Source: Desulfobacteraceae bacterium
GTDB lineage: Bacteria; Desulfobacterota; Desulfobacteria; Desulfobacterales; Desulfosarcinaceae
Assembly: GCA_024230435.1 (NCBI GenBank)
Contig: JAAERL010000279.1
Location: 1-50,201, forward strand
DNA length: 50,201 nucleotides
Direction: 5' to 3'
Made by a program: the position numbers and the translations under genes. Below, in pieces: positions 35,011 to 45,169 of the stretch. Position 1 is the stretch's first letter. Every line of letters begins with the position of its first letter. The notes under the pieces are model-generated. The model did not search any database and was not told the origin of the DNA. It saw only the letters and a program-made list of their open reading frames with translations.

Positions 35011-36837
35011 TCACCATACAATCATGCGGACATCCGCTTTTCCCAGCAGTTCGCTAACCGCCGGGTGAAGAGCCGCCGGGGACAGCAAAACCTTTTCCTT
35101 TTCCTGCTTTGTGTAAAGCAAGCCGGGAATTGTGAGTGAAACATTGTACTCAGGGGTCCGGCGGGCGGCTAAAAATATTGGATCTTTTTCATAATTAAGT
35201 TCAAGGGCGTCAAATATCTTTCGCGTAATCATAAAGTTGTCATCAGTTGCAAAAATTTGGACAACAGTTGGCCCGGTACTTTCAATGGCTTTTACCGCAT
35301 CACCATAAAGATCTCCAAAATCAATGAGTATCTCTTTGCCGCTGGCCGATGAAAGCCAATGGGCGACTGCTTTTATTTGGATTCCGGCATAGGGAAACGA
35401 TACAACTACATCAGGCGAAAATGTCAGTCCCAGCGAACGGGCCAGGTTACGCACAAAGTCTTTAGGGCCAGCGGGGGCCAGGTCCAGCATATTAACGATG
35501 GCATGACGCTGTATGCCACTATTGAGAGCTGAAGTTGATTCCTGGAATGTGTCAGGCAATATTTCCTTGATCACAACATCGTTTTGCTCAAGGTAGCGGC
35601 GCATGGATTCAGGGGTTTGCTCTTCAGCGGATTGAATTGGAGTGATACAAATCGTGCGCTGGTCCTTATGCGTCCTTGTCCATTTGGAGCGTACGACTAC
35701 CAGAACTCCATGATCCATGAAGGAAATTTGTGTTCCCTGCTGTTGTTCCTGATGTGATGCAGTCTCAGAATCAGCTTCTTCCAAGGTTGAAAAAATGGCT
35801 GTCACGACCTGTTGTACAGTGGCTTGTTCGTCATAAGGCACTACCTTTGCACCGGGCCAGAAGGCTCCAAGTGATTCGCTATCAATACCCATAACTCGCC
35901 CTTTGCGGCTAAAGACGATATTGGCTATAGGCTGTTCCAGTTTCATTACGGGATGAACCGACATATCCACTTCAAAGTCTTTTCCCTGGTGAGGCACAAA
36001 GTATGTTCCCTTTTCTAACAGTTTTGCGCCAATCGCTTGTGCGGCTATCGCAAGGGTGCTTGCAACCGTTTGTTCAGGATCAGGGCCCATCGAAAGCCGG
36101 TTTGCAGCGGGTTGCTCAGTTAAAGATGAAGACCCGGCAATTTTATTTGCTTGCTGCTTGTTATCTTGTTGTTGCCGGCTTGCCATGGAACGAAATTGAT
36201 CACGCACGGCCGGGTCCGGCATATAGAGTTTTTGGCCGGCATAAATCAGATCCAGGTTTTCGATATTCGGATTGGCTGTCTTAAACTTTTTTATGCCTTT
36301 TTTATAAGAAGTACTGCCAAATCGTCCAAAGTGGCGGCAAATGAGCTGTGATATTGTGTCCCCTTTTTTCACCTCGTATACCGCTGAATGTTTTCTGGCT
36401 GCTTGTGTCATTTTGGTAAGAGATACAAAAGGAATGGTTACCATGCCAGTGGCTTGACCGGGAAACGTTCCGGGCTCAAGTTTGCGCAATGGTATATCAA
36501 TGATTTGGCCCGGACGAATCATATCCATGTTCTTTACGTGAGGATTCAACCTTTTGAAAATACTTACAAATTCCGTAAAATTATTGTAAGATATCTCACC
36601 TTTCTGGTGAAAAATTTTCAAGATCCAATCTTTGGGTTGAACCTTATAGGGCTCACATAAAATATCCCAGCCGCGGTCGTACCGGATAAGATAGTTTTTA
36701 TAAAGCAGGCTGCCTGAGCTGGCGATTGTATGCCCAAAGGCTAGCCAGAGAGCCAAAAAAACGGCCCCAACCCGAATAAGTTTTCTGCGTAAGCTGACCA
36801 ATAGCGGCAGCTTATTTTGACTTAATTTTTTAGACAT
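35011..36837 (-). CDS. LysM peptidoglycan-binding membrane-anchored protein
   Basis: 608 residues. A basic N-terminus precedes a membrane or signal segment (about 22-45). A LysM-like module spans about 55-115 and ends in MIRPGQIIDIPLRKL. A second LysM at about 150-212 reads YEVKKGDTISQLICRHFG and NLDLIYAGQKLYMPDP. A Gln/Ser-rich linker follows (about 215-245), then a C-terminal half with no recognised domain. It likely binds peptidoglycan in the periplasm. Nearby pilus genes suggest, without proof, a FimV/TspA-like scaffold role. Confidence 0.82.
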   Translation of the reverse strand: MSKKLSQNKLPLLVSLRRKLIRVGAVFLALWLAFGHTIASSGSLLYKNYLIRYDRGWDILCEPYKVQPKDWILKIFHQKGEISYNNFTEFVSIFKRLNPHVKNMDMIRPGQIIDIPLRKLEPGTFPGQATGMVTIPFVSLTKMTQAARKHSAVYEVKKGDTISQLICRHFGRFGSTSYKKGIKKFKTANPNIENLDLIYAGQKLYMPDPAVRDQFRSMASRQQQDNKQQANKIAGSSSLTEQPAANRLSMGPDPEQTVASTLAIAAQAIGAKLLEKGTYFVPHQGKDFEVDMSVHPVMKLEQPIANIVFSRKGRVMGIDSESLGAFWPGAKVVPYDEQATVQQVVTAIFSTLEEADSETASHQEQQQGTQISFMDHGVLVVVRSKWTRTHKDQRTICITPIQSAEEQTPESMRRYLEQNDVVIKEILPDTFQESTSALNSGIQRHAIVNMLDLAPAGPKDFVRNLARSLGLTFSPDVVVSFPYAGIQIKAVAHWLSSASGKEILIDFGDLYGDAVKAIESTGPTVVQIFATDDNFMITRKIFDALELNYEKDPIFLAARRTPEYNVSLTIPGLLYTKQEKEKVLLSPAALHPAVSELLGKADVRMIVW

Positions 36838-36894
36838 GGCTAATTGTATTAACGTCGCTTTTCCTTAAAAGAACGAGGCTCAGAGGCATATTTT

Positions 36895-37043
36895 TAGTGT
36901 CCATCCATAAAAGGCCATTTGCCCTGTGCTTATAATGTTATCTTTGGAATATCAGCCCTTGAGCATATCAATTGCGATGCCTGTGGTAAATTTCCCGCTC
37001 ACCTTGATCTCGAACAAATTTTCCCATTTTTTGATGGACACTA
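36895..37043. mobile_element. MITE-like element with TAGTGTCCATC ends
   Basis: TAGTGTCCATC (36895-36905) is matched exactly by GATGGACACTA (37033-37043), and the arms continue imperfectly for another 15 bp. The element is 149 bp and noncoding. Its right end supplies the TAG stop of thrC (37041-37043). A TTGATCTCGAACAAATTTTC segment near this end resembles one at about 48686, suggesting a related half copy there. Confidence 0.75.
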
Positions 37044-38549
37044 TTTAATTTTTGCTTCCAAGTCCAAATTCGATGCGACCGCTTCGCTGACGGTCTTTAT
37101 GAATTCGTCAAGCTCCCCGCCCTTTAAAGGGCGTCCCGGTTCAGGGACATGTTTTAAATTCTTTGGATGTATATAAACTGGCCGGTTGACCAGGTTTTTG
37201 TCCGGAGTGACTCCATAATCTTGAGGCATTTTATCTTCGAAATACAGATCCTGAAATCCTGCAAACTTCAGAGCGTGAGCTGTGGAGTCAACTACGGCAA
37301 TTTCGGTGTTATCCACCAATTTGCGATCAATAGCGACGGTTAAACCGGCCAGGCATTCTCCTCCGTGAGTGCAGGCCACATGACCGTTTTGATTCGCTGT
37401 TAACTGCCAATCCATAATTGCTTGTTCGGTTACTTGTACAAAAAAAACCCGATTGCGCCCGGCCAAATCATTGTAAACATCCACCAGCTTTATAACCCTG
37501 GGCATGGAAACCGGATTGCCAATCATGGCTGCCTGGGCCACGCTGGGCTTAATGGTTTGTGGCTTGAAACGGCGTTTCGCAGGGTCCGGCTCGCTGTAGT
37601 ATTGATACACCGGATCGGCATGATGGGATTGCACGCCAATAATTTTAGGTAAGTCGGAAATAATTCCGGCCTGTAAAAATTTGATAAATCCGCTCATTAT
37701 CGCAGTTATATTACCTGCGTTGCCAATAGGCGCCACCACAACCTTATCAGCCATATCGTACTCAAACTCTTGAGCGATTTCATATGAATAGGATTCTTGT
37801 CCGAGAATCCGCCAGGCATTTTTTGAATTCAGCAAAGCAACTTCATAATTTTCAGAAAGAGCCTCTACCACTTTCATGCAATCGTCAAACACCCCCGGTA
37901 TTTCATAAACCTTTGCTCCGCTGCCTAAAGGCTGCGAAAGCTGTTGGGGCGTGACTTTTTTATGCGGCAGCAATACAGCCGAATTGATATGGGGCTGCAG
38001 GTAGGCAGCATACAAGGCGGCCGCGGCCGAAGTGTCACCGGTGGAGGCGCATACCGCCAGCACATGTTTTAGTTGCCCGCTGGTTATCAAAAAATTGATA
38101 TAGCTCAAAGCGCTGGCCATGCCGCGGTCCTTAAATGAGGCGCTGGGATTTTGACCGTCATTTTTGTAATAAAACCGTATGCCCGCTTTTTCCTGCAGCC
38201 GGGTATTGGCCTCAACGGCCGGAGTATGCCCCTCGCCCAGGTAGACGATGGCTTGCAAGGGAATCACAGGCCCGATGAATTCATGGTACCGGTAGATGCC
38301 TTTGAGCGCAGGCAGCCTGAGCATGCGGCGGTAGTCGAAAATTTGATGCCAAAGCTGTCCATTTATCTTTTTCAGGCGATCGAAGCGGGTGTCCTGGATC
38401 AACAAAACCTGACCGCATTCAGGGCAGGTATACAAAAGCTTCCGGATTGAAAATTCACTCTGGCATCCCAGGCAGCGGTAAATTAATTGACCGGAGGGTT
38501 CGGGTATCAGATAAGATTTTATGTGATCCGGAAAATCGTCCAGCTTCAT
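37041..38549 (-). CDS. thrC: Threonine synthase
   Basis: 502 residues. An N-terminal zinc-ribbon-like region ([20 protein letters not shown] with ECGQ) leads into the fold-type II PLP domain. The lysine that binds PLP is in [17 protein letters not shown]. The phosphate-binding loop is [18 protein letters not shown], and [16 protein letters not shown] is also typical. It converts O-phosphohomoserine to threonine. The gene overlaps serS (ATGA at 38546-38549), an unusual but plausible operon. Its last codons and stop lie in the end of a mobile repeat, so the C-terminus may have been altered by insertion. Confidence 0.93.
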   Translation of the reverse strand: MKLDDFPDHIKSYLIPEPSGQLIYRCLGCQSEFSIRKLLYTCPECGQVLLIQDTRFDRLKKINGQLWHQIFDYRRMLRLPALKGIYRYHEFIGPVIPLQAIVYLGEGHTPAVEANTRLQEKAGIRFYYKNDGQNPSASFKDRGMASALSYINFLITSGQLKHVLAVCASTGDTSAAAALYAAYLQPHINSAVLLPHKKVTPQQLSQPLGSGAKVYEIPGVFDDCMKVVEALSENYEVALLNSKNAWRILGQESYSYEIAQEFEYDMADKVVVAPIGNAGNITAIMSGFIKFLQAGIISDLPKIIGVQSHHADPVYQYYSEPDPAKRRFKPQTIKPSVAQAAMIGNPVSMPRVIKLVDVYNDLAGRNRVFFVQVTEQAIMDWQLTANQNGHVACTHGGECLAGLTVAIDRKLVDNTEIAVVDSTAHALKFAGFQDLYFEDKMPQDYGVTPDKNLVNRPVYIHPKNLKHVPEPGRPLKGGELDEFIKTVSEAVASNLDLEAKIK

Positions 38550-39820
38550 GGTGCAAGCTTTTCCTTTCCACCCATATAGCAGCGCAATGCTTCAGGGATG
38601 ATCACCGATCCGTCAGGTTGTTGATAATTTTCTAAAATGGCGGATAAGGTCCGCCCCACGGCAAGCCCCGAGCCATTGAGCGTATGAACCAATTGAGTAC
38701 CTTTTTGCCCCTTTCTTTTAAAGCGTATGTCTGCGCGCCGGGATTGAAAATCCTCAAAATTGCTACAGGATGAAATTTCACGATAGGTATTCTGGGCAGG
38801 CAGCCAAACTTCGATATCATAGGTTTTTGCGGCGGAAAAACCCAGATCCCCCGTACACAATGTTACAACCCGGTAAGGCAGTTCAAGCCGTTGAAGGATA
38901 GTCTCCGCATTGGCCAGTAAACTTTCCAGTTCATCGTAGGAGGTATCCGGGTGAGCAAACTTGACCAGCTCTACTTTGTTGAACTGGTGTTGTCGAATCA
39001 AACCACGGGTATCCTTGCCATAGGAACCGGCCTCGCTTCGAAAGCAAGGAGTATAAGCCGTGTAATAAACAGGCAGATTCTCTTCATCCAGGACCTCTTG
39101 CTGGTGGATATTGGTAACTGGCACTTCGGCGGTGGGTATGAGAAAATAATCCCAGTTTTCCAATTTGAATAAATCTTCTTCAAATTTGGGCAACTGCCCG
39201 GTGTTGGTCATGGTTTTCCGGTTTACGATAAACGGCGGCAGGATTTCGGTATAGCCATGGCTGGTGGTATGAATATCCAGCATAAAATTGATGAGCGCTC
39301 TTTCAATATGAGCTCCCGCTCCAAGGTATAGGGGAAAACGCGCACCAGTGATAGTGGCGGCGCGTTTAAAATCCAGTATGCCTAATTTTTCACCAATATC
39401 CCAATGGGCCAGGGGCTCGGAATCAAACTCCCGGGGTTGGCCGATGGTTTTCAACAGACGATTCTCGTCCTCGGTTTGTCCAACAGGAACTGACAGGTGC
39501 GGGATATTGGGTATTTCCATTAGCACGGTTTGTAAAATTTGCTCTTGTTGGGCCAACTCTTTTTCTAAATTTTTGATTCGCTCACCCACAAGCCGCATCT
39601 GAGACATCAACTCACCGGCATCGCGGCCCTGTTTTTTTAACCCTGCAATCTCACCGGAGACGGTATTTCTCCGATGCCGTAAGCTTTCAATTTCGGATAA
39701 AATACTTTTGCGATAATCATCGGCTTTAACAAAAGATTCCAAGTCTGCACGAGCACCTCTATTTTTCAAGGCTTCTTGAACAACATTTAAATTTTGTCTT
39801 ACGAACTTGATTTCTAACAT
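38546..39820 (-). CDS. serS: Serine-tRNA ligase
   Basis: 424 residues, the standard length. The N-terminal long coiled-coil arm (about 30-100) precedes the class II catalytic core. Motif 2 is [20 protein letters not shown] and motif 3 is [40 protein letters not shown] and [10 protein letters not shown] are also diagnostic. It charges tRNA-Ser, and also tRNA-Sec where present. AGGA stands 6 nt before the ATG. thrC follows by overlap. Confidence 0.97.
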   Translation of the reverse strand: MLEIKFVRQNLNVVQEALKNRGARADLESFVKADDYRKSILSEIESLRHRRNTVSGEIAGLKKQGRDAGELMSQMRLVGERIKNLEKELAQQEQILQTVLMEIPNIPHLSVPVGQTEDENRLLKTIGQPREFDSEPLAHWDIGEKLGILDFKRAATITGARFPLYLGAGAHIERALINFMLDIHTTSHGYTEILPPFIVNRKTMTNTGQLPKFEEDLFKLENWDYFLIPTAEVPVTNIHQQEVLDEENLPVYYTAYTPCFRSEAGSYGKDTRGLIRQHQFNKVELVKFAHPDTSYDELESLLANAETILQRLELPYRVVTLCTGDLGFSAAKTYDIEVWLPAQNTYREISSCSNFEDFQSRRADIRFKRKGQKGTQLVHTLNGSGLAVGRTLSAILENYQQPDGSVIIPEALRCYMGGKEKLAP

Positions 39821-39916
39821 TTCATTCCTATATTCTCTAATTATTTTTGCTTATGGGTCAATATGGCAGGTTACAAAAAAATAAAAAAACCTTTCAGATC
39901 CTAAAGTAAGTATCAG

Positions 39917-39957
39917 ACTGAATCGATTACAACTTTACTCAATACCATCGATTCGGT
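39917..39957. other. Long-arm stem-loop between serS and the cyclo-ligase gene
   Basis: ACTGAATCGAT (39917-39927) pairs with ATCGATTCGGT (39947-39957) with one G-T wobble around a 19-nt loop. It lies in the divergent 200-bp region upstream of both serS and the folate gene. It could be an operator or a leader structure. Confidence 0.5.
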
Positions 39958-40034
39958 CAATGATTATTACAAGTTGAACTATTTGGAAATCAAATGAAAA
40001 GCTAATAACCAATTCAAAAGGGCCGGAGAAAGTA

Positions 40035-40622
40035 ATGGAGGAAATTCGAGTAAAAAAACAGGAAATTAGGGAAACAATGGCGAATAAAATTGCTGCGATG
40101 GCCTCTGATGCCGTTTCTACGAAAACAACGGCGATCGAAAATCAGCTATTTGAATTTGCAAATTTTCTTGAATCAAGAATAGCGCTGCTCTATACGCCTA
40201 TTGCCAGTGAGGTCGATACGGCCGAGATCATTCGGCGAAGTTATATGTATAATAAAATTATAGTATTACCAGGCTTTAACCCCGTGCGCAACCGTATAAC
40301 TTTGCTCAAGGTAGATGATCCGGATAAAGATCTGATAAAAGGTCCCAGGGGCAATTTTGAACCGGACCCCGGCCGGTGTAAAGCGGTTCCCCTGGATTGC
40401 CTTGACATTGCAGTTATTCCGGGCATTGCGATGGATGAAAAAGGCGGCCGGATAGGCTCAGGGGCCGGCTATTATGACAGATTTATTCCTAATTTGCCTA
40501 TTACAACCCGCAAGGTCGGTTTGGTCTTCGAAGATCAGGTGATGCCTATAATTCCCATGGAATCTCACGACAAGCATGTTGATATTGTAATTACGGAAAA
40601 ACGTGTCATCTATAAAATTTAA
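40035..40622 (+). CDS. 5-formyltetrahydrofolate cyclo-ligase
   Basis: 195 residues. The N-terminal helix with KKQEIRETMANKIAAM is typical, ALLYTPIASEVDTAEIIRRS follows, and the C-terminal GGRIGSGAGYYDRFIP is the family's ATP/folate signature. The enzyme uses ATP to convert 5-formyl-THF to 5,10-methenyl-THF, recycling an inhibitory folate. GGCCGGAGAAAG precedes the ATG. It appears monocistronic, with a MITE-like element 45 bp after its stop. Confidence 0.93.
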   Translation: MEEIRVKKQEIRETMANKIAAMASDAVSTKTTAIENQLFEFANFLESRIALLYTPIASEVDTAEIIRRSYMYNKIIVLPGFNPVRNRITLLKVDDPDKDLIKGPRGNFEPDPGRCKAVPLDCLDIAVIPGIAMDEKGGRIGSGAGYYDRFIPNLPITTRKVGLVFEDQVMPIIPMESHDKHVDIVITEKRVIYKI

Positions 40623-40666
40623 AAAAAATTAAATCGAACGCCTGCTTGGAGCCAGGGGCCGTACTT

Positions 40667-40840
40667 AAGGCGATTTGTGTTAAAGAATATACCATCTTGT
40701 ATGTCTTTTTTCCCGTCTTCTGCGTTATGCCAAAACCCGAATACGTTAAGTATGCAAACTGATCAGCACACTTTGGCGCGCCTTGAATACGAAAAAAAAT
40801 TCTGCTCAATCTGGTATATTCTTTTCCGCCAATCGCCTAA
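40667..40840 (-). mobile_element. MITE-like element, AGGCGATT family, copy C
   Basis: AAGGCGATTTGTGTTAAAGA opens it and CCGCCAATCGCCTAA closes it at 40840, in the opposite orientation to copies A and B. It carries CCGTCTTCTGCGTTATGCC and GGCGCGCCTTGAATACG arms. A roughly 10-base addition near 40762 distinguishes it from copy E. Confidence 0.85.
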
Positions 40841-40934
40841 GGTCCCTGGATCAAATTTTAGTCAGGTGCAAGGGAATAAAAAAAAATAAACGGCTCTGGA
40901 TTAGTTTATTTTGCCGATGCGCGCCGGTTAACTG

Positions 40935-41936
40935 CTATTGCGGATTCAACTCAGCCTCTAGCTTTTTCAATCCATCGGGCGTTCCCACAGCGATGACCGT
41001 ATCTCCGCCATGTATTCTGGCTTCAAATGATGGATTGAATATCATCTTGTCGTCAGCTTTTTTTATGGCAATGATAATCAGATTGTATTTTTGCCGGATA
41101 CCCGAATCTTTGAGCATGACATTGTTCAGGCGGGAATTTCCGGAAACGGGTATCTCCTCCATGAAGATATCATTGTGCTCATGAGCGAACGCCAGATCCA
41201 AAAAGTTAGTTACATTGGGCCGGATGATACGTTGGGCCATGGTTGCCGCCCCGGTTTCATAAGGCGCTTCCACAGTGTTGGCGCCTGCGGCGGAGAGTTT
41301 GACCTTGGCCTTTTCACTTGCCGCCCTTGCAAAAATTTGCAAATTCGGTGCGATTTGCCGGGCAGTCAATACAAGAAAAACATTTTCAGTGTCCGTGCCT
41401 AAAACGGCTATTAGAGCAGCCGCTTTATGAATTCCCGCCTTGACAAGAGTTGACTCATCTCCTGCATCTGCGCATATATAAGGCATTTTTTTGGTTTCAA
41501 AGGTCTCAATATGTTCGGATTCATTTTCAACGATTACCAAATCGTAGTTTTCACGCTGCAACTTATCGCAAAGAACTCGGCCGATACGGCCATATCCACA
41601 AATGATAAAATGATTTTTCAAACGGGCTATCTTACGGTCCAATCTTCTCCTCCCCATTAAAATACGTACGCGCCCTTCAACCATAAATTGTATCACAGCG
41701 CCTGCAACATAAAGAAAAAATCCAACTCCCGTGGTAATCAGAATTATTGTGTAAACCTTGCCCGTACGGCTAATGGGATGAACTTCTTTATAGCCGACCG
41801 TAGCCAGGGTAATCACTGTCATATAAAGGGAATCCAAAAAATCCCAACCTTCAATGAAAATATATCCAAGGGTGCCTATAATGATTAAGACAGTTGCCAC
41901 TAAAAGTGAAATGATGAAATGTTTTGCGCTTTCCAT
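40935..41936 (-). CDS. Two-TM potassium channel with RCK (TrkA-N/TrkA-C) domains, altered filter
   Basis: 333 residues. Membrane helices at about 8-30 and 70-95 flank a pore loop reading TLATVGYKEVHP. In normal K+ channels the filter is TVGYG or TVGFG; here the last Gly is Lys. A TrkA-N domain follows with HFIICGYGRIGRVLCDKLQ (NAD-type Rossmann loop) and an acidic strand end IVENESEH. TrkA-C is at about 250-333. The layout is that of MthK-type channels gated by cytoplasmic ligands. The filter change may alter selectivity or define a subfamily. Monocistronic on the minus strand. Confidence 0.88.
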   Translation of the reverse strand: MESAKHFIISLLVATVLIIIGTLGYIFIEGWDFLDSLYMTVITLATVGYKEVHPISRTGKVYTIILITTGVGFFLYVAGAVIQFMVEGRVRILMGRRRLDRKIARLKNHFIICGYGRIGRVLCDKLQRENYDLVIVENESEHIETFETKKMPYICADAGDESTLVKAGIHKAAALIAVLGTDTENVFLVLTARQIAPNLQIFARAASEKAKVKLSAAGANTVEAPYETGAATMAQRIIRPNVTNFLDLAFAHEHNDIFMEEIPVSGNSRLNNVMLKDSGIRQKYNLIIIAIKKADDKMIFNPSFEARIHGGDTVIAVGTPDGLKKLEAELNPQ

Positions 41937-42101
41937 GAGTCCTATACTTTGGCATTGTTAGGCTGATATTTCAATAAGCCGTTGACTTTTATTTCTAATT
42001 GTTAAGAAGATTCTTCTTAAAAAGCAAGCAGATTGATGTTATTATTTAATATTCAGTATAAAAAGTACCGCCCTTGATAATGGAAAGCGGGAGAGTGAAA
42101 A

Positions 42102-42749
42102 TTGATTAAATTTGATCGTCTGCGCAAACAAATGGTCCAAAAGCAGATCGAAGCTCGGGGTATTACCGATGCCAACGTCTTGGACGCAATGAATAAAGTG
42201 CCTCGGCATATGTTTGTAAGCGAGGCTCTGCAGGACCAAGCCTATAGTGATTATCCGCTTCCCATCGGAGAACAGCAAACCATATCCCAACCTTATATCG
42301 TGGCCGAAATGACCCAGGCATTGCGCCTTGCCAAGGACGACAGAATTTTGGAAATTGGAACCGGCTCCGGTTATCAGGCCGCCATACTGGCGCAGATCGT
42401 ATTCCGGGTGTATACGATTGAACGAATTTACAACCTTTACAGCAGGGCGCGTAAACTTTTCGACAACTTGGGATACCATAATATTGTTACACGTTATTCT
42501 GACGGAACCATGGGCTGGAAGGATGAACGCCCTTTTGACGCCATCATCGTCACAGCCGGCGCTCCTGAGATTCCAGACACGCTGGTCCATCAACTTGCAA
42601 TAGGCGGGCGCATGGTGATTCCAGTGGGGGATCAATACACACAGGACTTACTCAAATTGGTCCGAACCCCAAAAGGAATCACTAAATCCAATTTGGGAGG
42701 GTGCCGTTTTGTCAAACTTGTCGGTGAATTCGGCTGGGACCCCAATTAG
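42102..42749 (+). CDS. pcm: Protein-L-isoaspartate O-methyltransferase
   Basis: 215 residues. The start is TTG 42102, supported by GGGAGAG 6 nt upstream; ATG 42132 is the next choice. [20 protein letters not shown] and [20 protein letters not shown] are diagnostic. The SAM-binding motif I is [18 protein letters not shown], and the C-terminal region has [17 protein letters not shown]. The enzyme methylates isoaspartyl residues in aged proteins for repair. A 290-bp gap with a palindromic repeat follows. Confidence 0.95.
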   Translation: MIKFDRLRKQMVQKQIEARGITDANVLDAMNKVPRHMFVSEALQDQAYSDYPLPIGEQQTISQPYIVAEMTQALRLAKDDRILEIGTGSGYQAAILAQIVFRVYTIERIYNLYSRARKLFDNLGYHNIVTRYSDGTMGWKDERPFDAIIVTAGAPEIPDTLVHQLAIGGRMVIPVGDQYTQDLLKLVRTPKGITKSNLGGCRFVKLVGEFGWDPN

Positions 42750-42868
42750 AATAGTTACTGTTTCAAAACCCTTAGTAATCTGAATTAGAAATTATAATGT
42801 TACATCACCCGCCTGAAGAAAGGTGTCTTGCTGACATAAAGGACAACAAAAAACCTTCAGCGATTCAT

Positions 42869-42910
42869 TCCGGCAATAAATTACCGGGATTTAGCGCTGG
42901 ATAATCTTAA
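42869..42910 (+). repeat. Palindromic repeat, TnpB-end-linked family, copy at 42869
   Basis: The hairpin CCGGCAAT-AA-ATTACCGG (42870-42887) is followed by GATTTAGCGCTGGATAATCT, matching the tail of the copy at 15308. The GTGACTGCT head is lost here. It lies 120 bp after pcm and 130 bp before the next gene; otherwise 42750-43039 has no recognised feature. Confidence 0.75.
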
Positions 42911-43039
42911 ATTTTCACCCTTATGAAAACCTTGACGCGCCGCAGCGATCATTGTATTGAATTTTTTGATTTTATTTGCTTTTTAAACCGAAGTATTATT
43001 TGCAATTTCCAAGACCCTTAAAATAGATATTATATTAAA

Positions 43040-43621
43040 ATGATACGTCGACTTTATAATTGGGTTTTACACTGGGCTGAAACTCCCTATAGCATGTGGG
43101 CCCTTTTTTTCCTGGCTTTTGCCGAATCTTCTTTTTTTCCCATTCCCCCTGATGTCTTGCTGATCGCGCTTGCCGTGGCCAAACCGGAAAAATCATTTCG
43201 CTATGCATTGGTATGCTCTGTTGGGTCCGTTCTGGGCGGATGTCTGGGCTATGGCATCGGCTACGAATTCATGAACGCTATAGGTCAAAAAATCGTTAAT
43301 TTTTACGGTTTTGAAGAAAAGGTGGCCTACATTGGAAATCTATACCAGAAATACGATGCCTGGGCGGTTGGGATTGCAGGCTTTACCCCCATTCCTTATA
43401 AAGTGTTTACCATTTCAGCGGGTATGTTCCGTATTGATTTTCTCGTCTTCATTGTGTCATCCCTTGTTTCCCGGTCGGCCCGTTTTTTTCTTGTAGGCAG
43501 TCTGATTTATCTTTGCGGCCCCCGCATTAAGAATTTTATTGACCGTTATTTTGATATACTGGTAATTGCTTTTACGGTTTTACTGGTGCTTGGATTCGTC
43601 ATTATTAAATTCGCACTATAG
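43040..43621 (+). CDS. YqaA-like DedA/VTT-domain membrane protein
   Basis: 193 residues with about five membrane segments. FLAFAESSFFPIPPDVLLIA is the conserved reentrant motif with the essential-looking Glu and Pro residues. GSVLGGCLGYGIGYEF and a C-terminal ITGFTPIPYK-type stretch (here GFTPIPYKVFTISAGMFRID) define the YqaA branch of the SNARE-associated/VTT family. These proteins are linked to lipid flipping or membrane homeostasis. It appears monocistronic. Confidence 0.88.
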   Translation: MIRRLYNWVLHWAETPYSMWALFFLAFAESSFFPIPPDVLLIALAVAKPEKSFRYALVCSVGSVLGGCLGYGIGYEFMNAIGQKIVNFYGFEEKVAYIGNLYQKYDAWAVGIAGFTPIPYKVFTISAGMFRIDFLVFIVSSLVSRSARFFLVGSLIYLCGPRIKNFIDRYFDILVIAFTVLLVLGFVIIKFAL

Positions 43622-43630
43622 TGTTCAACT

Positions 43631-43689
43631 AAGGCGATTGGCGCAAAAGAATATAGCATATTGCATGTTATTTAACAAAAATCGCCTAA
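43631..43689 (+). mobile_element. MITE-like element, AGGCGATT family, copy D, internally deleted
   Basis: AAGGCGATTGGCGCAAAAGA with ATATAGCATATTGCATG and TTATTTAACAAAAATCGCCT form both ends with about 110 bp of core missing. It lies 9 bp after the YqaA-like stop codon. The clean loss of the core suggests deletion between short repeats. Confidence 0.8.
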
Positions 43690-43740
43690 CATGGCCGGGC
43701 AAGGCCGTGAGCTGATATTTGCGGATAAAACATCAATGAA

Positions 43741-45078
43741 TTACAAATCTTTAACCAATAAATTCATTTTGGAGCTGTGTCTTTCCTGCCGCATTTGAGT
43801 CATTAGTTGTGAAATTCTTTGAAAGGTTGGATCATCAGAAGTCAATTCGGCAGGATTTTGGAAATCATCTATAAGGGATAACGTCTTGGCTACGGTTAGG
43901 GTGTGAACATCTATGGCCGGCAAATACAGTTCACTGTAATTTTCCGGGTCAGTGGCCACCATCACCAGTATGCCGCACTTGACCATCTTTTGTAACATCG
44001 TCTCGGTAAATGGAAAAGACAACTTGAAATGATCGGCTATACTTTGTGCTGAAAATGGCGGGTCGCCTTTTTCAAAACCTTTGGCGATAAAACTCAGGAC
44101 GCACAAAGCCCATTGCCTGTGGATTCGCTCACTTGTTTTTTGAAAATCAAAGTTGAGTGCATAAACGCCTGCATGTTGGTGGGCATAGGCTACCTGCGCG
44201 CCTATAAATACGATCATCCAACTGATTTGCAGCCAGATCAAAAAAAGGGGCAATGCAGCAAAACTTCCGTAAATCGCGTTATATCTGGAAACAACAACCT
44301 GGGCGCTGATATAAATTGCCTGGCAGATCTGGTAGGTACTGCCTGCAATGATTCCGGCGATCATAGCCGAAGAGATACGCACCTTTGTATTGGGCATAAC
44401 CATATAAATAAGAATGAACAGGGCCCAAACCAGGGCGTAGGGGAACAATTTTAATATAAAAAAGATCACTGGACTTGCGATTTTCAAAAGATCGACTTTT
44501 TGCGTGATAACAGTTATTTGAGTAGTTATAAACACATTGAAACTGCTGGAAATAATCCACAAAAGAGGACTGACGACCATAACTGTCATGTAGTCGGTAA
44601 ACCGGCGGATGAATGAACGGGCATGCACTTTCCAAATGCCGTTTAAAGTGCTTTCGATATGCCACAGAACCCTGATGGCCGACCAGAACAAAACAGCCAC
44701 ACCAATACCGGCCATTAATCCGCCCTTTGTTTTTTCCAGCAACTTCTTGGCGAAGGTAATGATATTTTTAACGACCTCTTCCTGACCGGCCAAATTACTG
44801 TAAAGCTGCTGTTCCAGGCGCTGTTCAAAGCCGAATCCTTTGGCAATTCCGAAGGCCATCGCGGCAACAGGCACTACCGACAAAAGGCTGTAGAAGGTAA
44901 GAGCCGATGCCCTTAATGCGCATTTGTTATTAACGTATCCCTTTATTGATAGTATAAGGATGCGAAGTATTTTTATTTGATACTTACGAAATTTGGATAG
45001 ACTGTCCTGCTCTAAGCGCCAGATATCGGTTCGCAGAAAAAAAACCAGCCTTGATTTTACGGTTTTGAGTTTTTTCAT
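43741..45078 (-). CDS. BrkB/YihY-family membrane protein
   Basis: 445 residues. The N-terminal soluble helix is followed by six membrane segments (about 55-300) with ALRASALTFYSLLSVVPVAA and LPLFLIWLQISWMIVFIGAQ, both family hallmarks. A C-terminal cytoplasmic winged-helix-like extension (about 320-445) includes SAQSIADHFKLSFPFTETML. The family was once annotated as ribonuclease BN, which is not supported; its function is unclear and may concern lipid or envelope transport. It is followed upstream by the VanZ-like gene on the same strand with 90 bp between. Confidence 0.88.
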   Translation of the reverse strand: MKKLKTVKSRLVFFLRTDIWRLEQDSLSKFRKYQIKILRILILSIKGYVNNKCALRASALTFYSLLSVVPVAAMAFGIAKGFGFEQRLEQQLYSNLAGQEEVVKNIITFAKKLLEKTKGGLMAGIGVAVLFWSAIRVLWHIESTLNGIWKVHARSFIRRFTDYMTVMVVSPLLWIISSSFNVFITTQITVITQKVDLLKIASPVIFFILKLFPYALVWALFILIYMVMPNTKVRISSAMIAGIIAGSTYQICQAIYISAQVVVSRYNAIYGSFAALPLFLIWLQISWMIVFIGAQVAYAHQHAGVYALNFDFQKTSERIHRQWALCVLSFIAKGFEKGDPPFSAQSIADHFKLSFPFTETMLQKMVKCGILVMVATDPENYSELYLPAIDVHTLTVAKTLSLIDDFQNPAELTSDDPTFQRISQLMTQMRQERHSSKMNLLVKDL

Positions 45079-45169
45079 GGGACCATCCTACGGGCAGTGG
45101 AAGCTTAAAAATATACCGGTCTTGCTCATCTAAGCTTATAACACCCTTATTTATTATATCTGTCAAAAA

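Noticed and set aside
39836..40034. 6S RNA next to the folate cyclo-ligase gene
   Set aside because: The position is suggestive, but the sequence does not fold into a long rod with a central bubble by eye; only a single hairpin is clear.
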